A stretch of DNA of 64,000 bases from Sipunculus nudus (Eukaryota; Annelida; Sipuncula; Golfingiida; Sipunculidae), in the NCBI GenBank assembly GCA_026874595.1, contig CM049311.1, positions 6,857,676 to 6,921,675 on the forward strand. The letters are read 5' to 3'. Below, piece by piece: positions 13,901 through 28,800 of this stretch. Position numbers and translations under genes: made by a program. How positions within the stretch are numbered: the stretch's first letter is position 1; every line of letters starts with the position of its first letter. The notes beneath the pieces were generated by a model. The model saw only the letters and a list, made by a program, of their open reading frames with translations. It had not been told where the DNA came from and searched no databases.

Positions 13901-16900
13901 GGTGCTCTGGGCTTCTGTAGTATCAGGTATAGCCACCGTAGTGATGGTTTTAGGGGCTGTACTAGTCACGGAGGTGGCAGGGGCAGTCGTCTTCTCAACA
14001 GGCACCCATTCACTCTCCTTATCCCGGTGATGGGATCCGCTTGACACGGGAAACTGTAGTCTCAAGGTGGACGCCTTCTGTGCTTTCTCTGTTGCAGTCA
14101 ACAGGGGTAACTGCTTTGCATTCTGTAAACAAACACACATATCTTAACATATTTATTATTCACACATTTTGTATTTGCCAAAGGTAACCATGTCATTATA
14201 TAACCTACACTTACATGTACCACTCCTGACAGCATACACAGATTGTTCATTGAAGAATATAAGGCTCCTCTTATTAATACTGAAAATATGTATAAAAAAT
14301 ATGAATATTTCAAATTTAAAGAATATACTGAAATTACACTTAATGTTATACACTGTCTGATACTGATCTGAACATCTTTGCTCTCAAAGTTCTGCTTCTA
14401 ATACAGGAAAATCCCAGATTTTTTTGCATTAGATCCCAAATGTCATACATTTATATACTGTCTGAGTGTTATTATTTTTAAAGTTACCCTGATATTCATG
14501 ACGATGTTGGGAATTGTGTCTCGGACTCTGAACGGATGATGGATAAAAGGAGCTTCTTCATCTGAGCCTTTCACTTCAGCCTCCTCTGAGTCAGAACTCG
14601 ACATGCCAGCTTCCTTCTCAGCTATTCTCTTGCAGAAATCTACAAATTTAAGTGGCAAGAACTAATTAATATAAACAAGGCCTTTTTGTGATGCTAACAA
14701 ATTGTCAAGTGTCATCATACTTTGCTAAATAATATCTGGACTGAAGGCTTTGACAAGTAACCATGCTTTTATACAATACTGTTGCCTATTATAGTTGGAT
14801 TGTTGCCTGAAATATGGACAATGAATGTGTTTACTGAAAGTCTGACTAGAAATGTCATGCTTGATACTGTATCTCTCAGTCTCACATCATGAACCAACTT
14901 TGTGTATCTTCTCCATTCATACTTATATAAGTTTCCCCAAATGCAAGTTAATGCTGGGAGTCTAAACCTTACCCCAGGACAAGGAACTTCAGCCTCAGAG
15001 TCAGTTATATCCTAGTAAAATCACATTACAGCAAGGTTCAACCTGCAGTTCTTAAAGGTAAGATCTGTGCTGAAACTCTATCAGCTATTAAGCACGAATA
15101 AAAAATAGGCTTTAATAAACTTACAATATTCGCTGCTAGTGTATGGTCTTCCTCAAAAATGCAGGTACGCTTACACATAGAGACAGCGTAAGTTATGATA
15201 ATGGTAAACTGACCGGTGAGTTCATCTACAGATGTTCCTCCAGCTTTCATGGCCGTCAATTCCAGTCCCTTCACTTCACCTCCCTGCTGGATTTTTGCGT
15301 ACGCATTCTTTCTACAAAGATACAGGCAGTTCATTACAACTTTACATCATAACACTATCCTTTTAAACACTCATACATAAAAATACAAACATGCAAAACA
15401 TGAACATCTGTAATCAGCTGAAATTGTGTATCAGGATATTTGTGTAAAATCTGTGCATATGGAAAAGCTAACAATTTGAATTTGAATATGTCAGCATTTC
15501 CTTTCTCTAATTTTCAATCTGACATATTCTCAAAACTTGTACATTTTACACTTGTGCACTTTTGTGAAGTACATGGAACAGGTCAAACTTTTCATGTTAT
15601 CTATAGAGAGGAATACACTCTGGATCCTGTTGAAAATGCAGTTGCATATAAAAAATGTGGCATCACAGTAATAACATAATTTATTTTTACTGATTGTGAA
15701 GACTAGATCGCAACAATTAATTCTATAATAGTTTCTACATACACTTAAGCAAGAAGGTTTTACAACTGTCATGACATTAGCAGACACAATAAGACATGAT
15801 CTCAACCATGTGGCTGTGACAGGAAGGATCCACCCCCTCATTAATATGTAATGATCTACTTTCCATTGATCATATTTTCTACTGATTTACATTTAAGAAG
15901 ACTGTTCACACACAACTTATTTATATTTGAGAGCAAAGTCCCACAATGTGGAAAAATTTGAAAACAAATTTAGGAGAGTATGATTCTTAAGTACTCATCC
16001 TGCATGATTTCAGACATACTGCTTGATAAGCATGTTAAGGAGATTTAATTCCCCTATTTCTCCCTGTCTCTCTCTCTCCACCTGTGTGTGTGTGAATTTG
16101 AAATGATCCTCATGGAGGGGGGTAAGAGATGTTTTGGTAGAATAAATTCTGGGGTCACTAAAGAATTGTATCTTCAGTTATCAGGCAAAATGATGATGAT
16201 GTATTTTCGACAATACACATACTATATGGTAAGTAGAAGGACAACCGAGCATGTGGATGGAGGGAATATGGACAAACAGTCATAGCGATGGCTAAGAGTT
16301 AGCGAGTTAATAATGACCCTTGTAAGCATTATACTGGCTATCTCAATGACAGCACATATGGTGCCAGCACTGAGTGTGTCTGAACTTACATAGCTATCTG
16401 ACGAAGCTTGGCTTTGTCAATCTTTAACCTGAGATCAGTTGGTGACTTTGAGCGAGATCTGGACCTGGTCCGCTGACGACGACGCCTGTCCCAATATTCC
16501 CTTTCCTTTCCACGGTCTCTCCAACTGATTGGCCTTTCTGATGACTTTGACCTACTTCTTGACCTAGAGGAAGGCATTTAATAAAACTGACTTTTGTATA
16601 TTTCAAATATTAACATACCCTAACAGCATAGGCTTCCACCAATTATAAATATTACTGTGAAAACAAAATAATGTTAGTTGTATTTACTTACTGAAAAGTT
16701 GCTGCTTGCACATTACAGGACAGAATATAAATAAATCAAATTATGCTATAAACCACTTCCTTCAACTCTCAATGAATGTAAAATTTGGCAAACTGGGTTA
16801 AAATTTTATCCACAATGACATTAACTATGTTTATGAAGAAATACAGGATTTGTCATATATTTATGTAGCAAATATATATATATATATATATGTATACACA

Positions 16901-19900
16901 GCATTTGTCACATAAAACACTAAAAAAAGTCCCTTTATTGACTTAACTCAATATTCCAAGTAACTAAGTGTTGCCATGATTATCACACCTATTTGATGAT
17001 GACCGTCTCCTTCTTCTGATTGGGGACCGTGTTCTTGTACTCCACACTCCTCTTTTCCTGTCGAACATTGGTGACCTTGAACGTGACCTTGACCTTCTAT
17101 ATCTATTTGGAGTCTTCGAGCGTGACCTAGATTTTCTTGATCTCCTTGGGGACCTTGAACCTGACCTGGATCTTGACCTTAAATAAAGTGTTTTAAACAA
17201 ATGTTAATAACAAGGGACCCATGGGTCACAGCGCTCAGATTAAGTTTGAAATTTTTGCAAATGCAAAATATTCTATTTTAATGTTTTTCATTTATATAAG
17301 CATATGAGAAGCAAAGAGGAAAGAGGCCCTCCTACTTGGTTATAGTAAAGTTGTAAATATATGATTGCAAACTAATACTCTGACAAGACTGTCATGAAGA
17401 AAAACAGTAAAAGTTTTGAGATACTGTGATGCATATGAAAAATTTACAGATGGACAGGCCAGTGGACAGAATGGACTAATACCTTTATTTCACTTTCAAG
17501 GGAATAATGCATTTAAGTTTATATATATGCCTATTATTTAAGCATATCAACTTTTTCCATTACAATAGTTTTTATCTGATTATTTTTTTTTATTTATATG
17601 TTTTATAAATTTGTATTAAAAAACACTGAAAATAAAAGTTAAAATATTAGAATTCTAAGTTGCAATCATTATATATCCAGAGTGTAGCTCATATAGGGTC
17701 ATATGATGCATACACATATTTTTATTATTTTTAAATCGCACATGTTTAAACTGAATTTAAAAGAAAATAATGCCACAACATGGCATCTACAAGATTATTC
17801 CTTTAATCACTATTAAAAAGTTTTGCACATTGGAGTTTTCAGTACATGCTAAATCTTACTCACGGAAATAAAATAAAAGATTCAGTAAATTTGGTAAAAT
17901 AAAAACATCTTTTCAAATAAAGTATACACACTGTTGGTTGAATGAGGGACAAACAATATCATTATGCTAATTACAATCTCAGCTATAATTTATTACTGGA
18001 ATTAATATTCAATTTCACAGCTGGTGAAGTTTTTACTCTTCTCAAGTAAGGAATTACTTATCTGATGAACATCCCACTTTCATAGCAATACACCATTTTG
18101 TGGACACAATTAAATGTGCACTTTAATCATTGTAACCCTGGTGGTAAATACACATCTAAAATGTAGCATTGCATAGCCAAGAATAAAATGAAATACAGAA
18201 AATTATAACATTTATCTAGTTAATGCACCATCTACGGTAGGGGGGGTGTGCAGGGCAAAGAGGAAGTCTGCTAGTAGTGGCCAAGCTGAGCCATGGCAAG
18301 CTGCCTGGGGTGGGTTACATAACGCAAGTGAAGGCTGTTCTACTAGGTGGGCTAGATGTAAAAAACACTTGACATGGTGTATGAAAACTTGAATAAAAGC
18401 TACTCTTTTCAATCTATTCCTTTGAAATTTCAGATTTTAAAAGATAAAATCCTGATGTATATATGCTGTGAAAATTAAATCAACAGTGCTTACAGGAAAA
18501 AAACGTGCCATTGCCAAAGTTGGACAAAATTTAAGGTATTGATTTTTTATTTATGCTTATAACTTGAAAAATTTTGGGTAAACAATTGTATCTTGTTTAA
18601 ATAAAGATATATTCCTGAAAAAAAGTCTCCAGCTTCAGCAATTCTCATCTTAGGTGGGTAAATATATTCCTTGATTTTTTTTTAAAATGCATTATGTTTG
18701 GGCCCATAACTTAAAAAAAATTACGTAATACTGACATCATTTCTGGCATGTGCATAGTGAATGTATAGAAAAAATATGTATACTATATATGATCAAAGTC
18801 AGATCAGTGGTTTTGATATTAGGCAGTCTTAAAGTGTAACAATGGGTTTTTAATGGAAAAATGAAGTTTTTCATTAATATCTCAAAGGAATTAAGTCCTA
18901 GTGACCAAATTCTTGGCATGGTAGGGGATTTTGGAGACATCTAACTGTATGCCAAATTTAAGGAACTCAGAGCTGAAGCTGGGGAGCTGAGCTCTAGCAA
19001 ACTGCATAACACTAGCTTGATGTAAACAATATGTGACATGGTGCTTGAAAACTTAAATAAAATCTACAGTTTCTGATCAACTGGTTTCAAATTTTTGGTG
19101 TTAACAGTTGAAATGTAAACAAAAACATGCTTTGAAAATTAAATCCACAGCAGTTACAGGAAAAAAACGTGCAATGGTCAAAGTTGGGCAAAATTTAAGG
19201 TACCAATTTTTTATTTTTGCTAATATTTTAAAAATTTAAAAGATTTTGATCTAAGTTTGGGTATACAATTTAATAAAATTGATTAATAAAAGTAATATTA
19301 CTGTAAAAAAGTGCTTAGCTTTAACAAGTTTTGTGTTAAGTGATCAAATTTCTTTCCTGATTATTTACAAAATGCATTATGTTTGGGCCAATAACTTTTT
19401 AAAATTATATAATACAGACCTAATTTCTGGCATGTACATAGGAACTATACCGTATTTATTCTAATTTGGCGACCACTTAAAATAATTAATTTTCTCAGAG
19501 GTTGAGATAATGGGGGATATTTGAAAATTATCTTCCTGCAGAATTTGCAGCGGTTGAGATTTTAGAGGCATGCGGTTTGATAACCTTCCGTAGAGACGCA
19601 GAGCCACTCTGACACTCGAGCTGTCATATGAATTGAGTGATAATTTGGTTGTTTATAAGTTTGTTTTGTTAGCTTAACAGTATTTCCTACAAACGGGCTT
19701 CCAACCGTCACATGAATTATACAGAGTCCACAAATGATTAATCAAACTGAGCTCAATCACTTCACAAAATGATCACTACTTTGCGTATAGGTACGATCAC
19801 TTGTTATAGACGGCAACTCATGTAACTATCAGCTGTTTCAAGTTAAACCACCTGGCGGCGATATCGGCAGGCCGAAAAGGGACAAGCAGCTGCACGGAAG

Positions 19901-22363
19901 TTGGAAGAAGACTTTATAAAAAATAACTGCCTATCATCAGGTAACTTTTATTTGCATAATATTTAATAAATATAAGAAAGTAAAGGCACGTTAAAATATA
20001 TACATTGGGAAATGGTCCTAGCTCGCGTGCCCTCGATCGGACCCTGTTTGGTACGCGCGGTCACCCATCCAAAAGGTAACCGTGGTCATTTAAACTTAAC
20101 TAAGATGACGGTTCCAACTGTGTCACAGTTGTTCCACTGCGGGTGCCTTCTGCATACTTAATAATTATTGCTAAAGATCCCACGTGAATTGCACACGAGG
20201 CACGTGCATACCAGGAATGGTACATGAGTTTGCTTCGTCAAGGACACCTATTTTGATCTTAAACGCTTTGTCATGTTTATATATTATGAAAAACGCATCT
20301 TTGTATCTTCAAAAATTTTATTGGAAACAAGTTTGATGTGGATGCTCAGTGTAATAAGAATCTAGTCAGATACAAACTGTGGTGCCCGTGAGAGATGGAG
20401 ACATTTCACCTTAACATCGTCGACAGAAAACATCGTCAGCAGTCGCAAAATTAGAGTCATTTTAGAAATTATGCTTTCAAAATATTTTTTGGGGTCGAGA
20501 AATAAGAGGGATCACCAAATTGGAATAAATACAGTATAGAGGATTATTTATGGTAAATATGAGGAAAAACAGATGAGTGGTTTTGATATTAGGCAGTCCT
20601 GAAGTGTGAAAATAGGTTTTTAATAAACAATTGAAGTTTTTCCTTAATTTCTCAAAGGAACGAAGTCGCAAAGACCCAGTTTTGGTCTTGGTAGGAGATC
20701 TTTGGGACATCTAACATTATGCCAAATTTTGGATTCCTAGGTCTTACAGTTTCAAAACGTGCCACATCTACGGACGGACGGACAGACAAAGGACAATGGA
20801 CCATGACTATAGCTCAGATGACTTATAGTCAGCTGAGCTAAAAATACTCAGGAACTGATCTGCCAATCTCAGCTCCAAGTCAAGTTACACAACATTCCAA
20901 GGTAGCCTCGCTATCTGTTCAATAACCTGGCCTGGGGCAAACAAGACTTATTGTTTGACATGGTCTCCTAATATCTTGAATAAAAGCTAGAGTGTTTGAT
21001 CAATTGTTTTCAAATTTAAGACTTTATAAACTTATATCCAACTGTATGCATTTAATGATAATTAAAACATTTGTGCTAACAGTAAAAATGGGACAATATT
21101 CATTATAGACATTTTATATTAAAGCCAATAACTTTATAAATTATAAATTTAAGCTAATAATTTATGTCTGAAGCACACTTAAACAGTTCTAAATTAAATT
21201 TTGTTATACTCTGGAAAACACTTGCTTCAACGGTAAACATATTAAGCGAGTAAATCACTTTCCTCCTGATCCGATGAAGGGCATTATGTCACAGCAAGTA
21301 CCAAAGTGTCACACAGTTGGTGAAAAGTCCTTAGTTTCATAGCCCCAAAAATCTGGAAATCCCCGACTCTTATTTTATTTAAGACCAACTTAAATAAACC
21401 TCTCTTCTGCTAAGCTTTTAGTCATTAAAAAGTATCTGCTTTTTGCCAGTGAATAATGAAGATATATGCAGGGGAAAAAAGAATGTGGGGATTGGGGAAA
21501 AAGTACAGGGAAAAGTTTTCAAGGAATGGTTTTCTGCATGTGGGTACGAGAGGGTCTCAGGGCACTGCAAGTCCAACTATGGGGGAAATGACTGACTGAC
21601 TTATTAAAAGTAAAGTTGGCGCTAAAGCCAGTCACAGGTCTCTGGAAATTTCAGCCCGCACTGGGACCCTCAGCATTGACATAGTTTGACATATTGAGTT
21701 GGTACACAGTTAGATATTTAAGGCTAAAATAGAAGATACTGATAGACTGGAAGTTCGTACTGAGAGAGGTGGAGGAAGCCAGAGAACCCGGAGAGAACCA
21801 CCGACCTTCTACAGGCCACTACAACCCACTCTCATGGCAGCATCTGGGACCAAACACAGGTCCCCAGCAGAGAAGGCAGAGAGTTTTACCGCTCAGCTGT
21901 CCAGGCCCCCTTTCTGTTAAACAATGACATGGTTATAATTATTATTGTTACAAAACCATCCCACCTCCTCCTGGAGCTCTCGCTGTCCTTCCTCTTCTTC
22001 TTCTTCCTCTTCTTGCTCTTGTGTTTGGATTTTTTCTTCTTCTTTTTTCTCTTCCTGGATTTATCTTGATCACTGATGGACCCTGTTTCAGAGTCTGGAT
22101 CTTCGCTGTCTGAGGAAGAATCTGACACTGTCTGTGGCGTGAGCTCACCTGTCCATCAAAAACGTATTCACATGACAGTATCTGCATTAGTTAGGTATCT
22201 TGCATCATAAGAATGGTAACAGGAGTAAACTGATAACAAGTATTTACTTTGACACACTAAACCTTTAAAGTTTAAGTAATTGTATTCTTATTTATGTGAA
22301 GATGTGAAAATACATCTGATACAAATACACTTTAAGGATGTGTATATAAATATATATATATAA

Positions 22364-22408
<45 letters not shown>

Positions 22409-25400
22409 CACACATACAATTTAAAAAAATATTGACAAATTGTATTTACAGAATATATCTGTATTTCAGATATATTGCATCATTTGAAGGACAGACTCAT
22501 TAATTTTTTTCCATATATCCCTTTGATTTAGAACTCGCAACCAAAATATATTTGCTGATGTTGCGCAGAAACAATAATTTGTTTTGAGATCAGAGATATC
22601 ACTTGCACATTTGAGATGAGAAACAAATACTGGGCATATATTACTAATCTATTACATAATAAACATACAAATATTAATTCCTGAGATCTTACCATCCTCT
22701 AGACCCCTCTTTTTTGGATCATTCTCTATTTTCACGCCCGATGATATCAGTGATACACTGCTCTCACTGATCTTCAGTCCCAACTTGAGCAAACCTTTTT
22801 CTTTTTTAACCGTTTGATTTTTTAAAGGGTCACTGTCACTCTTTTCAAAAACACCACTACCAGATTCCAATTTAACACCCTGGACAAGTGGTGCCTCAGC
22901 TAGCTTGTCTGTTACTTCAGTCTTATTAACGTTTGTACAATCACTCACAGCTGGAACAAATTTTGCAGGATTATCTTTAACAGTGATGGCTGAAGTCACT
23001 GGTGCTGCTGCAGCATTTTTCTTTTGTTTACTGTCCCATCTTGATGTGATGGGCATCGCTTTTACCTGCTCTACTGTTTTACTGTCAAGTTTTTTAACAT
23101 CAGCTGCTGGATTTGGTATGGTTATTTTCATTGACCGTTTCTTCTCCTCTGTACTTTTACTAGATTTGGAAAGGGGAGCAGCGTTATTTTTATCCCCTTC
23201 TGAGGGATCTTTTGTAATTTTTTCTTTATGTTCTTTCTCTATTAGCTGCATCTTTTGTGATATAAACTCTTTGAAGAGGTCATCTACAATACTATCAGAG
23301 GTGTCGCACTCTTCCTTTTTACTTGAGCTATCTTCATGTCCATCTGTGTATGGCACCAGAGGCTTGCTCATGGAAACACTTTCTGTTATACTTACTGGTT
23401 TTTCTATTAGAGCTAATGGTTTTTCTGCTGGGGTTACAGTTTTTTCTATCGGAGTTACTGATGGTCTTTTTAACTTTACTCTTTTTACTTTTGTAGTTGT
23501 TTGTTGGGCAAACTGTGGCAGTGGCATGTCTAGGGTGGGTCGAGCACTCCCTCGGTTCGCTGGTTCACTCGGAGGTAACGGGATGTCCTGCTCATTCATG
23601 GCTGTGTTTGTTGGTCCAGGTTTAGTGCTCCTTATGGGGTTTCTGAAAAAAAAAGTTGACAGGATACAAGGTCAGTATGTGAATATAAAATATTTGAATC
23701 TTACAAGATGATGATGAAATTGAAGATATCAGAAGCAGAGGACAGGGATACAAACAAGGGACCCATGGGTCATGGCACTCAGCTGATCATGACTGGACTA
23801 TAAATGTATCACCATTGTGATACTATGCTGAGTAGATAAAGCTTAGAATATCATGGTCATGTTGGGCTTTTATAAAGGAATATAATGTCTAATATGAGTA
23901 AATGATATATGAAATAACCTGACAGATGGATTAATATGGAGTAAAATATAGTGGTTTATTTTTTATTTATTTGGGAGGGGTCGAAAAAAGCAATTTATTT
24001 GAGCAAATATGAATGCAATGACAGTATGCTAAGCAGTGGTATAATGATGATAAGGCTATTTGTTGAAGGATCTATAGTGTATGGAAAACTGCAAGAGTTC
24101 AATTTGACAGATACAAGGTTATGATTAACTATGCTGATGAGGGGATTCATGAATTTGTGACTGTATGACATAATATCTTGACAAGATCGGTCTTGACAAG
24201 GTGCATTATTTTGATGCCCCTCACGTCTACATACTACACAATATTGACATAATTTCTGGCATGTACATAGGTACCTATGGACAAATGGTCAACAGTACTG
24301 AACCACCTGGAAGGTTAAAATCTTAAACAAGGGACCCATGGGTCACGGCGCTCAGCTGATCATGATTGGACTATAAATGTATCACCATTGTTATACTATA
24401 TTGAGTAGAAAAAGCTTTAAATATCATTGTCATGTTAGGCTTTTTTTAAAGGAATATAATGTAATATGTGAGTAAATGATATATGAAATAATCTGACTGA
24501 TGGATTAATATGGAGTAAAATATAGTGGTTTATTTTTTATTTTTTTGGGAGGGGTCGAAAAAAAACAATTTATTTGAGCAAATATGAATGCAATGACAGT
24601 ATACTAAGCAGTTGTATAATGATGATAAGGCTATTTGTTGAAGGATATACAGTGTATGGAAAACTGCAAGCTTTCAATTTGACAGATACAAGGTTATGAT
24701 TAACTATGCTGATGAGGGGATTTATGAAATGTGACTGTATGACATGATATCTTGACAAGATCGGTCTTGACAAGGTACATTATTTTGATGACCCTCACGT
24801 CTACACATTACACAATATTGACATAATTTCTGGCATGTACATAGGTACCTATGGACAAATGGTCAACATTACTGAACCACCTAGAAGGTTAAAATATTAA
24901 AAATATGATGAAATGTAGATAAAGTTTGAGAGGAAGAGGTAATTTGGGCCATGGTTGGTTTATATGATTGAAGAAAATGTTGCAAATAATATTTGAGATC
25001 TGACCATGCCTTTCCATTGGTTACATTTTTGATAAGCTGTTGACAGTTCAACAGTTTACACATTTGTCTGATGAGATCCAATTTATTTGGTAAACCTTTT
25101 TTATCAATTTTATGATATCTATACAGTTGCCATAACGTCCCCACTCCACAGGTGCAATGACTTGATTGGGGGGGGGGGGGGGGTGTTGTGTTAAAATCAG
25201 AGTTACAAGCCTCTGTCTCTCTGCAGATATTTTCTTTAATTATTAAATTTTATGCTATAGCCATAGAACTATTGTTCACAGTGCCAAGAAGCAAAGCCTC
25301 AGTGGGATGAAGAAGGGGATGGTGAGAGTTACAACACCCTTGCATATACATACAGGATATGAAATTTAATTCAACAGTGCTTATAAAAAAAAGTTTATTC

Positions 25401-25700
25401 ATGAACATTTAATATTTAAGACAGACAGAAAGATGGAGAAACAAAGCAAATCATTTTTTTCCCCATTCTACTGAGCCAATAAAAAATTAACAATATTTGC
25501 ATTTATTACTTTTTTTCATTACATAATTTTTATCCAGGTTTACGAATGTTACTATAAATTTACAAAATAACATACATGTGATTGTGAATATTTCAGTTGA
25601 TTCACATTTCTAAATTGCATCAACATTTACAGCTAATGTATCTAGTTTATAGTACCTGTCAAAAAATGGGATGGAGGGAGGAAGGGAGGCAATAAGGGTA

Positions 25701-25734
<34 letters not shown>

Positions 25735-25763
25735 AGATGGAGAGAGAAAGAGAAAAAGCAGAG

Positions 25764-25813
<50 letters not shown>

Positions 25814-28800
25814 AAGAGAGAGCTGGACTGCCAGAGAGAGAGAGAGAAAAAGAGAGAGAGAAAGAGAGGCTCTCTGGTAATTACTGCCTGACCCAGCCTG
25901 ACCCAGACACTCACAGTGGCAGTAGGTCAGACCTGAAAGTGTTATGTAACTGCCCAGTACACTGCATTTATACTGACCTGATGTAAACAATGAAGACTTG
26001 GTACCTGGAAACTTGAATAAAATCTACAGTTTTTGATCAATTAGTTTCAAATTTCAGATTTTAACAGATGAAATGCTAATGTGTACATGCTGTGAAAATT
26101 AAATCCACAGCACTGACAGGAAAAATTTAAATATTTTTATTTTTTTAAATGGTATCAGGAAAAAAGAAAAGTATTCTCAACTATGAAACTAATACATGTG
26201 TTGAAATTAATCCAAGGATCAAAACACCCAATATATTATACCAGGAGCAAACTGGAGTTGGGAATATATTTAATTTTATGAACTGAAATAAAGGATCAGC
26301 AATGTAAATTTTGATTATTTAGCCAGTTTCATGTAACAACTGATACAACCATGAGTTATAAGTCAAACAAATTAAAATCTTTAATAAGCACTTGTCTGAG
26401 TAATTTTTTAAATTTTTGACACATTTATTTATTATTTTAATTTTGTAATAAATATAAACCAACAAGTTAAACACCTGGAAAAGACCTGGAAATTTAGATT
26501 AATTTAATATAATCAACTGCATCCTTGTATATTATTATCTTGCTTCATATAATCCCTAATAGTAAACAACAATTTATTTTAATTATTTATTTTTCATTTT
26601 TATGGTTGAAATGAAAAATACCCAATGGTGACTGCATGGTGTCATTTGAAATACAATTTTTGCCATCCATGGAAGATCCATAAATGATCAGTAATTGCAA
26701 GGTACTCCCCTGTAACTCATTAACTATAAATTCCTTTTCCATTTATTTTTTTTAAGTTCTTATCATAAACCACCATGTACCACCATTATCGACTAGAGAA
26801 TTGAGTGTCATATAAACCCCTGCGAGGGTTGGGTACTATAAGCAGACATTTATTATATTTTTCATGTATTATTGTACATGACACTATAATAAATAAACTC
26901 ATATTATAAACTCATATTATATCATAAACCAAAAATTAAACAAGTGACACATGGGTCATGACGCTCAGCTGCCAAGCATGACCTGTGACATCATGGACTG
27001 AGATTCACAACTTCCAGTCAAATTTTGAAGAACCAATTTGCCAATTTGTTGAAAATTTTCTATGACAACAGAAATATATATCACCTATGTCTGGTTAAAA
27101 CACAGTGAATTGATGGTCTGAGGAAAATGCTTGATTGTTAAGCTATCAGGAACTATTCCAACAGCTTGCTTGAAACCTGTCAGTCTCAAAAGGAACACCA
27201 CAAAGGGCAAATATAAGATCAAAATATATAGCAAAAATCAAGGAAATACATGCAAGAATTATTGAGAAACAGGTGCTTCTGTATGAATTTTTATTCAATA
27301 CAAGCCAACTGTACTGCACTTTTATAAATGATGGTAATATTTATTCAGAAATCTTTACAAGATTACATAGATATACATCCAACTACATTCACTTTAACTG
27401 TTCTTGAATTAATATGATCAAAAGGAATTAAAAGATTGTTGCCTGGTGGCCATATTGGACTTCTGACAAGTCTGAAATCAGACAACAAACATTCTCTAAA
27501 TCGGAGCAAACATTACTGAAATTGCCCTGAAGAAAGAATTTCTAAGGTGGCTAACTGGCAGACATAATGGATTTCTGACAAGTATGACATTTGATATCCC
27601 ACATTCTCCAATAAGAGACCAAACTTGGGGCAAATTATCCAGTAATAAATGCCCAAAATAATTCAAAAGGAATGTCCAGGCCCTCATATCAGATTTATAG
27701 ATATGCAATTGTAAAAAGTGTAAGTCCAATATTTTTTATTATCACTCTGCTTTTCAATGGGGTCAGCAGGGTAGGTAAACTGCCAAACCTGAAAGAAAAG
27801 AAATGCAGAAAGCATGACTAAGAGTCTTGAAATAAAACAAAAAGCCATCCTAAATCAAGGTACACATCCACATATTATGAGAACAAACACTTGCTTTTAT
27901 ATGTGGTGATATATATTAAAATATTCAGATATCTAGGAAACTAAGTTTATTGCTAGGATTCCATAAAATAAACTGCAAAATGTTCCCATCATCTTATAAA
28001 TCAGTAGCTAAACCATAATACTATACTCTCATAGTCTTAATGCCTGGCTGAAGCATTCTGACAACAGTGTTTTTGTTATGAAGTAACGAGGTACTTATCA
28101 CTGAGCCTTATCACTTAATAGGCTGATACAAAAGGGAGTCATATGTCACCAGTGTCAGTCACAATTACAGTCACACAGGGAGATGTACCAGCTGGAGTGG
28201 GATGGTTATATATACAAGAAAAATAGAGATGGTCTATAAAATAAGTAATTGTGAACATCCCTGACCTATGACCTTGGCCTTTTGCCCATATATCTACTGG
28301 ATTCTTTCTAAATGATGGGTAACTACTGACCACTTATATCTGGTGTAATTACTTGGCAACCAATGGGTGAATAACTTTGACCTGCAACCTTTAACCTGCT
28401 GACCAGCTGACCCCAAAATCAATAAGTTATTTATTCAAGCAAAAAGACCCATAAATATGAAGTTTGAGTCAAACTGAGTGATGCATAGATGTGGCATATG
28501 TGAAAGACTGAAGGTTTTGGTTGAACAGTTTCACTTGAAATATGCTCACAAGCATTTAAAACAATTAAATATTGTGACCTTGACCTTTGACTTTTTGACC
28601 TCAACATCAATAGGCTTCTTCCCTTATTGGAAGGTAAGCCATATATGACAGATGGAAGGTACAGATTGAAAAGTTTGCCTGAAAATGACTCCACCCAAGA
28701 AGTGGGTGCTGTGAACTTGACCTTTGACCTCAAAATCAACAGGTCTTTTCCCCTGTTGGCAGAGAAGCGATATCAGTGCTGGAAGGTTTGGAATGAAAAG

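Larger units (their letters stand above)
12868..16988 (-). other. SON introns 4-8
   Basis: Five introns of 340-1,080 bases between exons 4 and 9. An (AT)n run lies at about 16870-16892, next to the intron 4 boundary region. No other feature seen. Confidence 0.5.
17209..20842. repeat. dispersed repeat, copy A, with nested insertion
   Basis: Starts with the palindrome GACCCATGGGTC (17216-17227) followed by GCGCTCAG and ends with a hairpin plus CTAAAAA (20810-20842). Its interior from about 18360 is collinear with 29340-30911 (same wording around GGTTTTGATATTAGGCAGTC). It lies in SON intron 3 and is interrupted by a TA-target element at 19450-20534. Confidence 0.7.

Noticed and set aside
13830-14030. 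Plus-strand Gly-rich frame
   Set aside because: Antisense of the proline run in SON exon 8.
22905-23711. 268-codon open frame on the plus strand
   Set aside because: It is antisense to SON exon 2, which has in-phase splice sites and joins other SON exons; the plus frame has no family match.
25610-25990. 126- and 90-codon open frames, Leu/Ser-rich, and the opposite Arg/Glu frame
   Set aside because: Produced by the GA microsatellite, which keeps all frames open.
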